From Myxococcales bacterium (GTDB taxonomy: Bacteria > Myxococcota_A > Polyangia > Polyangiales > Ga0077539): a stretch of 64,000 nt of DNA. Shown piece by piece: positions 9,754 to 17,611 of the stretch; positions within the stretch are counted from its first letter, which is position 1; the number at the start of each line of letters is the position of its first letter. Location of the stretch: positions 1 through 64,000 of the forward strand of contig JAUSAZ010000108.1 of assembly GCA_030652255.1 (NCBI GenBank), written 5' to 3'. The notes under the pieces were generated by a model. It saw nothing but the letters and a program-made list of their open reading frames with translations. It had not been told where the DNA came from and did not search any database. The position numbers and the translations under genes are program-made.

Positions 9754-9757
<4 letters not shown>

Positions 9758-10887
9758 GAGACGGCTGCCTCCATGAGACCGGCGCCCTGGAGGAGGGGCG
9801 CCGACGGGGGATCCTTGACGGCGGAGCGGACGGGGTCGGCGGGCAGGACGCGGCGCAGGGTGTCCGCCGGGAGCCCCAGCCACGGGGCGGCGCGCTCGGC
9901 GCCGAGGCGGAGGTACGCGTCCATGGCGAGGGGCTGCGAGACGGAGGTGGCGGCGCCCGGGTGCGCGGCGCCGGTGGTCGGCGCGGGGGCGCTCCCGCCG
10001 CGGTGCCCGAGCGCGTCGAGGCAGAGCATCTCGAGGTGGAAGCGCAGGAGGGTCTCGGCCACCGCGCGGGGCGCGCCCATGCGCATGGCGGCGAGGGTGG
10101 CCTGCTCGAGCGCGCGCACCGTGGCCGCGCCGCGGGCGAGCACGGCGCGGTGGGCGGCGCCGCGGATGCACCCGTCGGCGATGGCGTTGATGGAGGCCGG
10201 CGTCCAGCGGAAGGACCACGGCGCCGGGCGGTCGGCGAGGATGATGTCCGTGAGGGGCGAGGCGGCGAGGGCGGCGCGGGTCACGTCCGTGAGGTCGGGC
10301 GCGTCGCTGGTGGCGGAGCCCTTCACCTCCAGCGAGGAGAGGAGGGAGAAGAGGTCGACGCGGCGGCGGGACTCGCGCACGCGCCGCACGCTCGGGAGCG
10401 CGACGAGGGCCCGCGGCGGCGCGACGCCGACGAAGTCCGCGTAGCCCGCCCAGAACTCCACGTGGGTGTCGACGCGCCCGAGCTCGCCGATGCGGCCGAG
10501 CACCGCGTGGCGCAGCGCGACCTCGAAGCGCGACACGGGCACGCGGACCCACTCCAGCAGCGCGACGCACCAGTGCCGCGCCACCTTGCGGAGCCCGCTG
10601 CGGCCGGCGGCCTCGGGGTGGGTCATCGCGAGCAGGTCGTACCAGACCGCGGCGAGGGCGATGGCGTCGAGGGGGAGCGTGTCGATGGGCCCGACGGCGC
10701 CGAGGCGCGAGAGGCGGGTGCGGGCGGCGTCGCAGACGCGCACGAGGCGGGTGGCGTCGGGGTTGGGCGAGCGCATCCACGCCGTGAGGGCCGTCGGGGC
10801 GATGAGCCCGTCGACCACCACGCGCCCGCCGAGCACCAGCGGCTCGACGAAGGCGCTGACGAACTCGTCGACGGTGGGGTCAGCCAC
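9754..10887 (-). CDS. Uncharacterised protein, middle gene of the MoxR operon
   Basis: A 377-residue protein, largely alpha-helical by composition, without signal peptide, membrane segment or recognisable catalytic motif. It contains a Pro/Ala/Gly-rich linker near 295-315. Its 5' end overlaps the preceding gene by 8 bp and its 3' end overlaps moxR by 4 bp, so the three proteins are probably made in fixed ratio and work together. It may be a client or adaptor of the ATPase. I do not recognise the family. Confidence 0.75.
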
Positions 10888-12460
10888 GGGGATCGGGCTC
10901 GTCGCCGGAGGGGGGCGCGACGGCGACGCTCGGGTTCTGCTCGGCGAGGGTGACCGACGGGGGGCGGGGGGCGGGGAGCTCGGTGCGGGCGAGGGGAGAG
11001 AGCAGCCCCGTGAGCAGACCCGGCGGCGTGGGCCAGAGGTCGGGCAGCGGGAGCTCGGCGTCGAGCGGCGCCGCCAGGGTGAGCTCCTCGACCACGGGCA
11101 CGTCGGAGAGGAGCACGCGCGTGGCGGGCACGAAGGCGCCGCGGGAGATGGCCGTGAGCGGCCGGGCGCCGCCGGTGACGAAGATGCGGAGGTCGCTCGG
11201 CGCGCGGGAGAGCTGGCGCAGGACGTCCGGGGGGATGGGCGGCGAGAGGCCCCACCCGAGGGGGATGTACACGTCGTCGCCGAGCTCTTCGTAGAGGGTG
11301 CCGAGGGGCACGGCGTCGGCGGCCTCGGGGCCGTGCACGAAGATCGACGACTCGGTGAAGGCGATGGAGAGCTTGCCCAGGGTGGTCGGGGGCAGCACGC
11401 CGAGGATGCGCCCGAGGGTGTCCTGCTCGCGGGTGGGGATCACCGCGGCCGCGACGCGCTTCGGGGCGCCGCCGGTGGGGACGAGGCGCAGCGGGAGGTT
11501 GAAGGTCGCGGTGGCGCCGAAGGTCTTCACGCCGTCGACGACCGTGGGCGCGTTGGCCACGAGGCTGGTGACGGCCTGCACGTCGACGAAGGGCGGGCGC
11601 TGTGCGAGGGGGATGGCCCCGAGGCCCTCGGCGCGGAACAGCACGAGCTCGTCGGAGCCGAAGAGGGGCGCGCACGACGAGAGCGGCACCGGGTGGCGGT
11701 AGCCGAACTGCACCGCGCAGCGGTCGCCGTCGGGCACGAAGAGCAGCACCCCGGGAAGCGAGCGCAGCAGCTGGACGAAGCGCGGCGCGGGGGAGGAGAG
11801 CTGGAGCAGCAGGCCCTGCTCGACGACGTCGCTCGGGCCGCCGCGCTGCCACTCGACCATCGCCACGCGGGCGGGGGCGTTCCAGCGGGCGAGGTAGCCG
11901 ATGACGGCGTCGCCGAGGCCCGGGCGCAGGAGGGCGTAGAGGGTGCGGGGCGTGTCCCAGCGGGCGCGGTGCAGCGCCGCCGGGGCGAGGCGCAGCAGCA
12001 GGTCGCGCAGCGCGATGACCTTGTCGTGGCGGTACGGCTGCGCGAAGCGGTCGTGGTAGAGGGCGACGTCGCCGGGCTCGGGGAGCAGCTCGGAGATGTC
12101 GTAGCCGAAGGGCGCCTGGGCGTCGCGGTACTTCACGAAGTGCCGCCCGGAGCCCGTGAACACCATCGCGCCGACGAGGCGGGCGATGGAGGCGAGGCGG
12201 TCCATGCGGTGCGACGTGCCCGACTGCACCTCGACGAGCAGCTCGCGGGTGCGCAGCGGCGAGACCACCTGCACGATGCGCAGGGCGTCGAGGAGCTCGT
12301 CGAGCGCGCCGTCTTCGCCCAGCGCCCGGAGCAGGGCGACGAGCCGCTCCATCGAGGGCACGAGCACCACCCCGAGGGGGCCGAGCGCCACGCCGCGGAC
12401 GTCGGGGCTGAGCCCCGGGGCGCGAAAACGGCTCTGGTGCTGCGCGACCCGCTCGATCAC
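10880..12460 (-). CDS. Uncharacterised protein, first gene of the MoxR operon
   Basis: About 526 residues, cytoplasmic (no signal or membrane segment). The chosen GTG at 12460 is the first start after the upstream region and sits a few bases past a good promoter; the longer frame to 12799 runs antisense through the divergent gene and is rejected. Motifs include VPDGDRCAVQFGYRHPVPL and a Pro-rich C-terminus. The combination MoxR plus large partner resembles the MoxR-vWA-beta-propeller ternary systems, whose bpX-type adaptors are large and poorly conserved, but assignment to a bpX family is only a guess from context. Confidence 0.7.
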   Translation of the reverse strand: MIERVAQHQSRFRAPGLSPDVRGVALGPLGVVLVPSMERLVALLRALGEDGALDELLDALRIVQVVSPLRTRELLVEVQSGTSHRMDRLASIARLVGAMVFTGSGRHFVKYRDAQAPFGYDISELLPEPGDVALYHDRFAQPYRHDKVIALRDLLLRLAPAALHRARWDTPRTLYALLRPGLGDAVIGYLARWNAPARVAMVEWQRGGPSDVVEQGLLLQLSSPAPRFVQLLRSLPGVLLFVPDGDRCAVQFGYRHPVPLSSCAPLFGSDELVLFRAEGLGAIPLAQRPPFVDVQAVTSLVANAPTVVDGVKTFGATATFNLPLRLVPTGGAPKRVAAAVIPTREQDTLGRILGVLPPTTLGKLSIAFTESSIFVHGPEAADAVPLGTLYEELGDDVYIPLGWGLSPPIPPDVLRQLSRAPSDLRIFVTGGARPLTAISRGAFVPATRVLLSDVPVVEELTLAAPLDAELPLPDLWPTPPGLLTGLLSPLARTELPAPRPPSVTLAEQNPSVAVAPPSGDEPDPRG

Positions 12461-12468
12461 AGGGCGGG

Positions 12469-12498
12469 ACCGTACTTCGTATCCGTCGCCCGTTTCAA
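12469..12498 (-). promoter_or_regulatory. Predicted promoter of the MoxR operon
   Basis: On the minus strand, TTGAAA (12498-12493) and TACGGT (12474-12469) are 18 bp apart. The GTG start at 12460 is only 8 bases past the -10 box, so the predicted transcript has essentially no leader. Confidence 0.5.
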
Positions 12499-12521
12499 TC
12501 GCGACGAGCGCGCGCCGGTGA

Positions 12522-12550
12522 TTGACGCCCCGGCGCTCTCCGCGCAACGT
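12522..12550 (+). promoter_or_regulatory. Predicted promoter of the 12560 operon
   Basis: TTGACG (12522-12527) and CAACGT (12545-12550) are 17 bp apart. The -35 is good and the -10 weak. Transcription would begin about 3 bases before the ATG at 12560. It is back-to-back with the MoxR-operon promoter. Confidence 0.35.
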
Positions 12551-12559
12551 GAGCGCCCC

Positions 12560-13093
12560 ATGCGAGGCCACCCCCGCCGCCCGATCGTCGCCACCCTCTC
12601 GGCGCTGGCGTTCACCGCCGCGCTCTCCGCCCAGACGCCCCCCCGACCGACGCCGCGCCAGGCGATGGACCGCGCGCTCACGCCGCTGCGCGAGGCCACC
12701 GCCGCGCTCTCGCTCACCGACGACGAGCGCACCCGCGTGCAGGACGTGAGCGACCGCGGCGAGGCGTGGGCCGCCGAGCTGGTCGAGGCCGAGCACCACC
12801 GCGACCTTCGCACGGCGCAGGCGAGGGGGCGGCGCATCGCGTGGCTCGCGCGGGTGCTGCGGGCGAGGGTGGAGTCGATGAGGGCGCAGGCGCAGTCGGC
12901 GCAGGCGCTCACGGCGACGGTGGCCCTGCGCGGGGTCGTGGCCGAGCGGCGCGCGGCGCGCGACCGCGCGAGCGAGGCGCTGGTGGCGGCCGAGCGGCAG
13001 GACGGGGTCTCCACGCGGGCCCTGGCGACGCCCGACGTCGACGCGGGCGCGGCCGTCGCGGCCGACGCGACCGCCGGGGGGGCAGCGCGATGA
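12560..13093 (+). CDS. Exported helical protein, first of an envelope pair
   Basis: A 177-residue protein with a Sec signal (basic residues 2-7, hydrophobic 9-23, cleavage near ALSA-Q). The mature part is almost wholly helical, rich in Ala/Arg/Glu, without cysteine. It looks like DUF4398-type periplasmic coiled-coil proteins that pair with OmpA-domain lipoproteins in this phylum. The next gene overlaps by ATGA and is such a lipoprotein, so the two probably form an envelope complex. A longer open frame upstream runs through the opposite-strand MoxR operon and is rejected. Confidence 0.7.
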   Translation: MRGHPRRPIVATLSALAFTAALSAQTPPRPTPRQAMDRALTPLREATAALSLTDDERTRVQDVSDRGEAWAAELVEAEHHRDLRTAQARGRRIAWLARVLRARVESMRAQAQSAQALTATVALRGVVAERRAARDRASEALVAAERQDGVSTRALATPDVDAGAAVAADATAGGAAR

Positions 13094-14154
13094 GGAGGTC
13101 GACGGGTTGGTGCCTGGGCGCCTGGCTCGCGGTCGCGGGCCTCGGCTGCAGCGGGGCGACGGCGCGAACGGACGACGACGCGGTGACGCGGGCCCTGGGC
13201 GGCCCCGTGGCGCGCGGGCTCGTCACCGCCGCGCCCGAGGCGTGGGTCGAGGTGATGCGCGAGGCCGACCGCGCGAGGGGGCTCACGGGTGTCGAGCGCG
13301 CCGACGCGGAGGTCGAGCTGGCGCTCGCCCTGGAGTGGGCGCAGGCGGTGGCCGAGCGCGGCGCGTCCGACCGCTCGCTCGCGGCGGCGGCGACCCAGCG
13401 GGCGCAGCTCGCCGAGGAGCAGGCGCGCCTCGACGCGGAGGTCACCCGACTGGAGCAGGTGGCGCGCGCGAGCCTCGCGGCGCACGCCCAGGCGCAGCAG
13501 GCGCAGCGGGCGGCGCGCGCCCCCACCGCCGTGGAGCAGGCGCGGCGCGGGGCCGTCGCCGGGGAGCTCGACCAGCAGACCGAGCTGCTCCTCGCGGCGG
13601 CCGAGCTGTTCGGCGCGCGCCCTGAGGCGCTCGCCCCCTTGCGCGCGCGGCTCGCCGCGCCCGCGGTGAGCCCGACCGACCCGGTGACCCGCGCGGCGGC
13701 GATCTACCGCGACGCCGACGCCCTGCTGTCCACCACGCGCGCGTCGGGCACCGCGGTGTCGACCGCCGACGTCGACGCCCTGCGGCTGCAGTCGTCGCTC
13801 TCGGAGAGCGAAGGGGTCGACGCGCACCGCGACGCCCGCGGCGTGGTCGCGGTGCTGCGCGGCCTCTTCGCCGGTCCCCGCCTCGCGGCCACGGCGCGCT
13901 CCCGGGTCGAGCTCCTCGCGAGGATCATCCGCTCCCACGGCACCCTCCCGGTGCGGCTGGAGTGCTTCGTCGCCGGCGCGCCCGCGTCCGCGCTCGCCAC
14001 CGCGCGCGCCCAGGCCGCGGCCCTCCGGGCGGCGCTCGTCACGGCGGGCGTCCCGGCCGAGCGTCTCCAGGCCGCGGGCTACCGACGGCTCCCGGGCGGC
14101 GCCCGGCCCGACGACCGCGTCGAGGTCGTGCTGCTCTCCCCCCGCGCCGAGTAG
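13090..14154 (+). CDS. Lipoprotein with coiled coil and OmpA-like C-terminus
   Basis: A 354-residue protein. Lipobox AGLGC puts the lipidated cysteine at residue 20. A coiled coil (about 98-145, QLAEEQARLDAEVTRLEQ and following) precedes a C-terminal domain (about 270-354) whose ARAQAAALRAALVTAGVP...GYRRL pattern matches the second half of an OmpA/MotB peptidoglycan-binding fold; the usual NxxL-R signature is weak, so peptidoglycan binding is uncertain. It is coupled to the preceding exported protein by ATGA, and ends 1 bp from the stop of a convergent lipoprotein gene. Confidence 0.72.
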   Translation: MRRSTGWCLGAWLAVAGLGCSGATARTDDDAVTRALGGPVARGLVTAAPEAWVEVMREADRARGLTGVERADAEVELALALEWAQAVAERGASDRSLAAAATQRAQLAEEQARLDAEVTRLEQVARASLAAHAQAQQAQRAARAPTAVEQARRGAVAGELDQQTELLLAAAELFGARPEALAPLRARLAAPAVSPTDPVTRAAAIYRDADALLSTTRASGTAVSTADVDALRLQSSLSESEGVDAHRDARGVVAVLRGLFAGPRLAATARSRVELLARIIRSHGTLPVRLECFVAGAPASALATARAQAAALRAALVTAGVPAERLQAAGYRRLPGGARPDDRVEVVLLSPRAE

Positions 14155-14155
14155 C

Positions 14156-14890
14156 TCAGCGGCTCGACGGGGTGGCGCCCTCGCGCAGGCCCTCGACGTG
14201 CCAGCCGTCGTCTTCCCACACCAGCAGCAGCGTGCGCCCGTCGGGGAGCTGCACCCGCGTCGCCCCGGGCACGTTCGGAAGCTGCACCGCGTCGGGGTCT
14301 TCGAGCGCCGCGGCGAGCCCGCGCAGGTCGCTCTCCATCGCGCCTCGCGCCCTCGCGGAGAGCATCGACATCAGCCCTGCGAGGTCGCCCCGCACGAGCG
14401 TGCGCCGGAGGTGCTCCAGCGCGGCGCGCGCGCCGTCCCGCCCCGGCGTGGCGACCACGGTCGCGCCCCCGAGGGCGGGGCCGCCCACCCGCCAGCCGCC
14501 GCGCTCCTCGACGGCGAGCACCCGACGAGGTCCCTGGCGGAGCTCGACGGTCACCGGCGCGTCGGCAGCGAGGGCCGCGGCCACGCCATCGCCCAGCTCG
14601 CGGAGGGAGCGGCGGTCGCCGCCGACGCGGGCGCGGAAGTGTTCGAAGGACTCGGCCCGGCGCGCCGCGTCGGGCAGCAGGTCGTAGAGGCCACGCGCCG
14701 GATCGGCCGAGCGCGACGTGTTCGCCACGCTGGCGAGCGTCGCACGCGGCGAGGAGCCCGACGCGCCGCATCCCGTGATGGCCAGCATCGCCCCGAGCGC
14801 GGCCGCCGCGACGCGCCCGGTCGATCGCCCGGAGCCCCGACCCGCTCTGTCCGGGGAACGTTCACGCGGGCCTTGTGAAGCACCGTTCAC
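14156..14890 (-). CDS. Lipoprotein of unknown function
   Basis: About 244 residues with lipobox AITGC (Cys 41 if the GTG at 14890 is used). ATG 14938 in the same frame would give a still longer pre-signal region; the frame to 14995 would overlap the divergent gene and is rejected. The mature protein has a helical domain (about 55-150) and a C-terminal small beta segment (RTLLLVWEDDGWHVEGL, about 220-240), a pattern common in uncharacterised myxobacterial lipoproteins. Function unknown. Confidence 0.62.
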   Translation of the reverse strand: MNGASQGPRERSPDRAGRGSGRSTGRVAAAALGAMLAITGCGASGSSPRATLASVANTSRSADPARGLYDLLPDAARRAESFEHFRARVGGDRRSLRELGDGVAAALAADAPVTVELRQGPRRVLAVEERGGWRVGGPALGGATVVATPGRDGARAALEHLRRTLVRGDLAGLMSMLSARARGAMESDLRGLAAALEDPDAVQLPNVPGATRVQLPDGRTLLLVWEDDGWHVEGLREGATPSSR

Positions 14891-14993
14891 GAGGCGGCAC
14901 CCGAGTCGGGACGCCAGGAAGTGATGGGAGCGTGGCATGCTTCTGTCATACGCTGCGTTCATCACAAGGTCCTGATCGGGAGGCAATACCCCC

Positions 14994-16043
14994 ATGAGCC
15001 GACTTCACTTCGCCCCTTCAAAGCTCGTCCTGGCGCTGATCGCGAGCGGTCTCTTCGGCGCCGCCGCGGGCTGCTCCGATGACTCGTACTACTGCGACGC
15101 CAACGGCTGCTACTTCTGCGACGGCGTCGGCTGTCGCGCCGTGACACCTCCCGGCCGGGCCACCTGCGCTGGCGACTACCAGTGCTCTGCTGGTCAGGTC
15201 TGCACCAACCTCGGTTGCGCCACCACCTGCCTCAACGACGCCGACTGCTCGCAGGGCTGGGTCTGCCGCGGCGCCGCGGGCAGCACCCGTGGCACCTGCG
15301 TCGCTCCCACTGAGGCGCCCCCCACCCGCAACCCGGGCACCTGCCGCGACAACACCCAGTGCTCGGGCGGCGCGGTCTGCCTCGACGGCACCTGCGCCCG
15401 GCGCACCTGCGACGGCGCGACCTCCAGCTGCGCGTGCACCTCCGATGCGACGTGCAGCAACGGCCAGGTCTGCCTCTCGGGGCAGTGCACCGTCCCCTCC
15501 AACGCGTGCCGCTTCAACTCGCAGTGCGGCGCGGGCCGCGTCTGCGTCAACCAGGAGTGCCGCTCGTCCTGCGGCGCCTCCAACCCCTGCCCCACGGGCC
15601 AGTCGTGCGACGCCGCGAGCGGCGTCTGCATCGCCAGCCCCGCCGGCCAGTGCACCCGCGACAGCGAGTGCGGCACCGGCCGCCGCTGCCTCAACGCCAC
15701 CTGCCTCACCCGCTGCGCCACGGCCACCGACTGCGCCGCGGGCACCTACTGCTCCGACCAGGGCGTGTGCGAGGCCGACACCCGGCGCCGACCCTTTTGC
15801 ACCAGCAACGCCGACTGCGCCGCGGGCAGCCAGTGCCTCGACGGCGTCTGCCGCCGCCCCTGCGCCACCGCCGACGAGTGCATCCGCACCGACGTGCAGT
15901 ACCGCAACTGCGAGCCCATCGCGTACCTCGGCACCTCGCAGCGCTTCTGCCAGACCAACAACGAGGTGCAGTCCAACTGCGGCGCCCAGCGCGACTGCGC
16001 CGCGGGTCAGGCATGCGTCGACGGCACCTGCCGCAGCAACTGA
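14994..16043 (+). CDS. Cysteine-rich lipoprotein with Dickkopf-like repeats
   Basis: A 349-residue protein. Lipobox AAAGC (Cys 27) is followed by about eight repeats of the pattern C-x5-C-x5-C-x5-C (for example CRFNSQCGAGRVCVNQEC), the Dickkopf-N-like repeat often found in myxobacterial surface lipoproteins. The even spacing suggests a rod of disulfide-bonded modules on the outer membrane. There is a ribosome site (GGGAGG) before the ATG. Role unknown; adhesion or ligand binding is typical for such rods. Confidence 0.85.
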   Translation: MSRLHFAPSKLVLALIASGLFGAAAGCSDDSYYCDANGCYFCDGVGCRAVTPPGRATCAGDYQCSAGQVCTNLGCATTCLNDADCSQGWVCRGAAGSTRGTCVAPTEAPPTRNPGTCRDNTQCSGGAVCLDGTCARRTCDGATSSCACTSDATCSNGQVCLSGQCTVPSNACRFNSQCGAGRVCVNQECRSSCGASNPCPTGQSCDAASGVCIASPAGQCTRDSECGTGRRCLNATCLTRCATATDCAAGTYCSDQGVCEADTRRRPFCTSNADCAAGSQCLDGVCRRPCATADECIRTDVQYRNCEPIAYLGTSQRFCQTNNEVQSNCGAQRDCAAGQACVDGTCRSN

Positions 16044-16060
16044 TTGCGTGACCGTCGGGG

Positions 16061-16090
16061 TTGACGCCCCCATGGCCCACCCGTTAGCTT
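16061..16090 (+). promoter_or_regulatory. Predicted promoter of the small basic protein gene
   Basis: TTGACG at 16061-16066, 18-bp spacer, TAGCTT at 16085-16090. Start of transcription would be near 16097, leaving about 48 bases of leader with a GAGAGGAG ribosome site. Confidence 0.5.
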
Positions 16091-16144
16091 CCGCGCCCCG
16101 TTACCCACCCCTCGATTCAACTCTTTGAGAGGAGCCCACTCCCC

Positions 16145-16294
16145 ATGGTTTCGCTGACGCAACAGACCAGCCGTATTCGCCGCCGCAAGCAGACCACCAA
16201 CGGCAAGGTCAACAAGCGCGTTCGTCGCGCCAACGGCACGCCCGTCTTCCCGGTGCACCTCGAGGCCGCCGCGCCCGTCGCCGAGGCGAAGTAG
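16145..16294 (+). CDS. Small basic protein (49 aa), unknown
   Basis: A complete frame of 49 residues starting MVSLTQQTSRIRRRKQ, with 13 Arg/Lys in the first 30 residues and a short neutral tail. A strong GAGAGGAG site lies about 9 bp upstream and a promoter-like pair precedes it. Early codons (GTT, CAA, CGT, ATT) are less GC-rich than the surroundings, typical of highly expressed genes. The composition suggests RNA or DNA binding, perhaps with the ribosome, but no family is recognised. It stands alone between a rightward lipoprotein gene and a leftward SDR gene. Confidence 0.75.
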   Translation: MVSLTQQTSRIRRRKQTTNGKVNKRVRRANGTPVFPVHLEAAAPVAEAK

Positions 16295-16309
16295 CCTTTG
16301 ATCCCCCGC

Positions 16310-16328
16310 GGCGCGGGCTGACCGCGCC
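16310..16328. terminator. Hairpin between convergent genes
   Basis: A perfect 7-bp stem GGCGCGG/CCGCGCC with a 5-base loop lies between the stop of the small basic protein gene and the stop of the SDR gene. It is placed to act on both strands. There is no clear T-run, as is usual in high-GC genomes. Confidence 0.4.
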
Positions 16329-16344
16329 GCCTCCGACTCCAACC

Positions 16345-17091
16345 TTACCCAGATTTGCTGACCGATCGCGGGAGGTCCCATCCCCCGGCGACGGTGACCT
16401 CTGCGCCGGTCACGTGCGCGGCCTCGTCGGACAGCAGCCATCGCACCAGCGCGGCGACGTCTTCCGGTCGTCCGGCGACGCCGCCCGGGACCTGCGCGGC
16501 CAGGCGCTCGAAGGTCTGCGCGTCGATTCCGCCCGTGTCGATGACCCCGGGCGAGACGCAGTTGACGGTCACCCCGCGGCCCGCGCACTCCGCCGCGAGC
16601 GCTCGCGAGAAGCACACGAGCGCGGCCTTCGCGGCGTACCACGCGGCGATGGTCGGCGGCGGGCGCAGCGTCGCGACGCCCGCGTGACCGAAGACCACCA
16701 CCCGGCCCCAGCCCCTCGCTCGCATCGCCGGGACCACCGCCCCAGCGAGGCCCACCACCGCGAAGAGGTTGTCGGCGAACACCGTCCGCCACGCGGCCGC
16801 GTCGTCGGTGCTGCGGGCCGCGCGGGCGAAGGGCCCCGCCGCGTGCACCAGGGCGTCGGCGGGGCCGAGGCGCTCGCCCACCGCGTCGACCCAGCGCCGC
16901 GCGGCGTCCTCGTCGCTCACGTCGCAGAGCGCGACGTCGTGCCCGTCGCCCAGCGCGTCCCGCAGCGAGCGCACGTCGTCGCTGTCCCTCCGGGCCGCGA
17001 CCGCCACGCGCCATCCGCCCGCCGCGAGGTCGGTCGCGACCGCGCGCCCGATGCCCCGCGCGCCGCCCGGCACCAGCGCGACGCGGCTCAG
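16345..17091 (-). CDS. Short-chain dehydrogenase/reductase, apparent CTG start
   Basis: A 248-residue Rossmann protein of the classical SDR size. The cofactor loop PGGARGIG is at 8-15, and YxxxK is present as YAAKA. The usual Ser 13 residues before the Tyr is Val (a Thr lies at -11), so catalysis may be altered. The N-terminus expected for SDRs (a few residues before RVALV) has no ATG, GTG or TTG; the codon there is CTG at 17091, seven bases after GGAGG in a GGAGGTGATCC match to the 16S tail, and it overlaps the upstream stop as CTGA. Starting at the next GTG would delete the first beta strand. The substrate is unknown. It is coupled to the TerB-like gene. Confidence 0.85.
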   Translation of the reverse strand: MSRVALVPGGARGIGRAVATDLAAGGWRVAVAARRDSDDVRSLRDALGDGHDVALCDVSDEDAARRWVDAVGERLGPADALVHAAGPFARAARSTDDAAAWRTVFADNLFAVVGLAGAVVPAMRARGWGRVVVFGHAGVATLRPPPTIAAWYAAKAALVCFSRALAAECAGRGVTVNCVSPGVIDTGGIDAQTFERLAAQVPGGVAGRPEDVAALVRWLLSDEAAHVTGAEVTVAGGWDLPRSVSKSG

Positions 17092-17528
17092 GGGATCACC
17101 TCCCGGATCATCGCCTCGGCGGCCGCTGGAGCGAAGCCGAAGGCCGCGGCGAGCCACTCCAGGAAGTCCGTCTCGTCGGCGGAGAACTCCCCGTCGCTCG
17201 ACGCGCAGTAGACCGCCAGCTGAAACGCCGCGCGCCGCAGGCCCGGCTCGGTGATCCCCGCCGCGAGGCCGTGGAGCCTCGCGGTGACCTTGAGGTCATC
17301 GTCGTACTCGGCCATGTCCTCCAGCAGCGACTCGGCGTCGCCCTCGTCGAAGTCCGCGAGGCCAGGAACCTGCCGGATCGTCGACACGATGCCGTCGAGC
17401 TCGTGGCGCTCGACCAGGCCGTCGGAGGTCGCAGACCAGAGCGCGAGCTCGGCGACCAGCACCCCCTGCTCGGTCAGCAGGTCCTCGGCGCTGATCTCGT
17501 CGAACGATCGGCGTACGTTGTAGGGCAT
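17088..17528 (-). CDS. TerB-like domain protein
   Basis: A 146-residue all-helical, acidic protein. The pattern VAELALWSATSDGLVERHELDGI and later AVYCASSDGEFSADETDFLEWLAAAFG (D-G-x-x-x-x-E repeats about 80 residues apart) is that of the TerB/DjlA-N fold, which binds metal at the acidic pair. TerB-like proteins occur in tellurite resistance and in many unrelated stress settings; no other ter genes are here. It is first of a two-gene operon with the SDR. Confidence 0.7.
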   Translation of the reverse strand: MPYNVRRSFDEISAEDLLTEQGVLVAELALWSATSDGLVERHELDGIVSTIRQVPGLADFDEGDAESLLEDMAEYDDDLKVTARLHGLAAGITEPGLRRAAFQLAVYCASSDGEFSADETDFLEWLAAAFGFAPAAAEAMIREVIP

Positions 17529-17611
17529 CCGGCGGACGACCCTCGCACGGTCCGGGGCGTCCGCTCAACCGCGCGGCCTCGCGGCGCGGCGTGCTAGCGT
17601 GCGCCCCGGCG

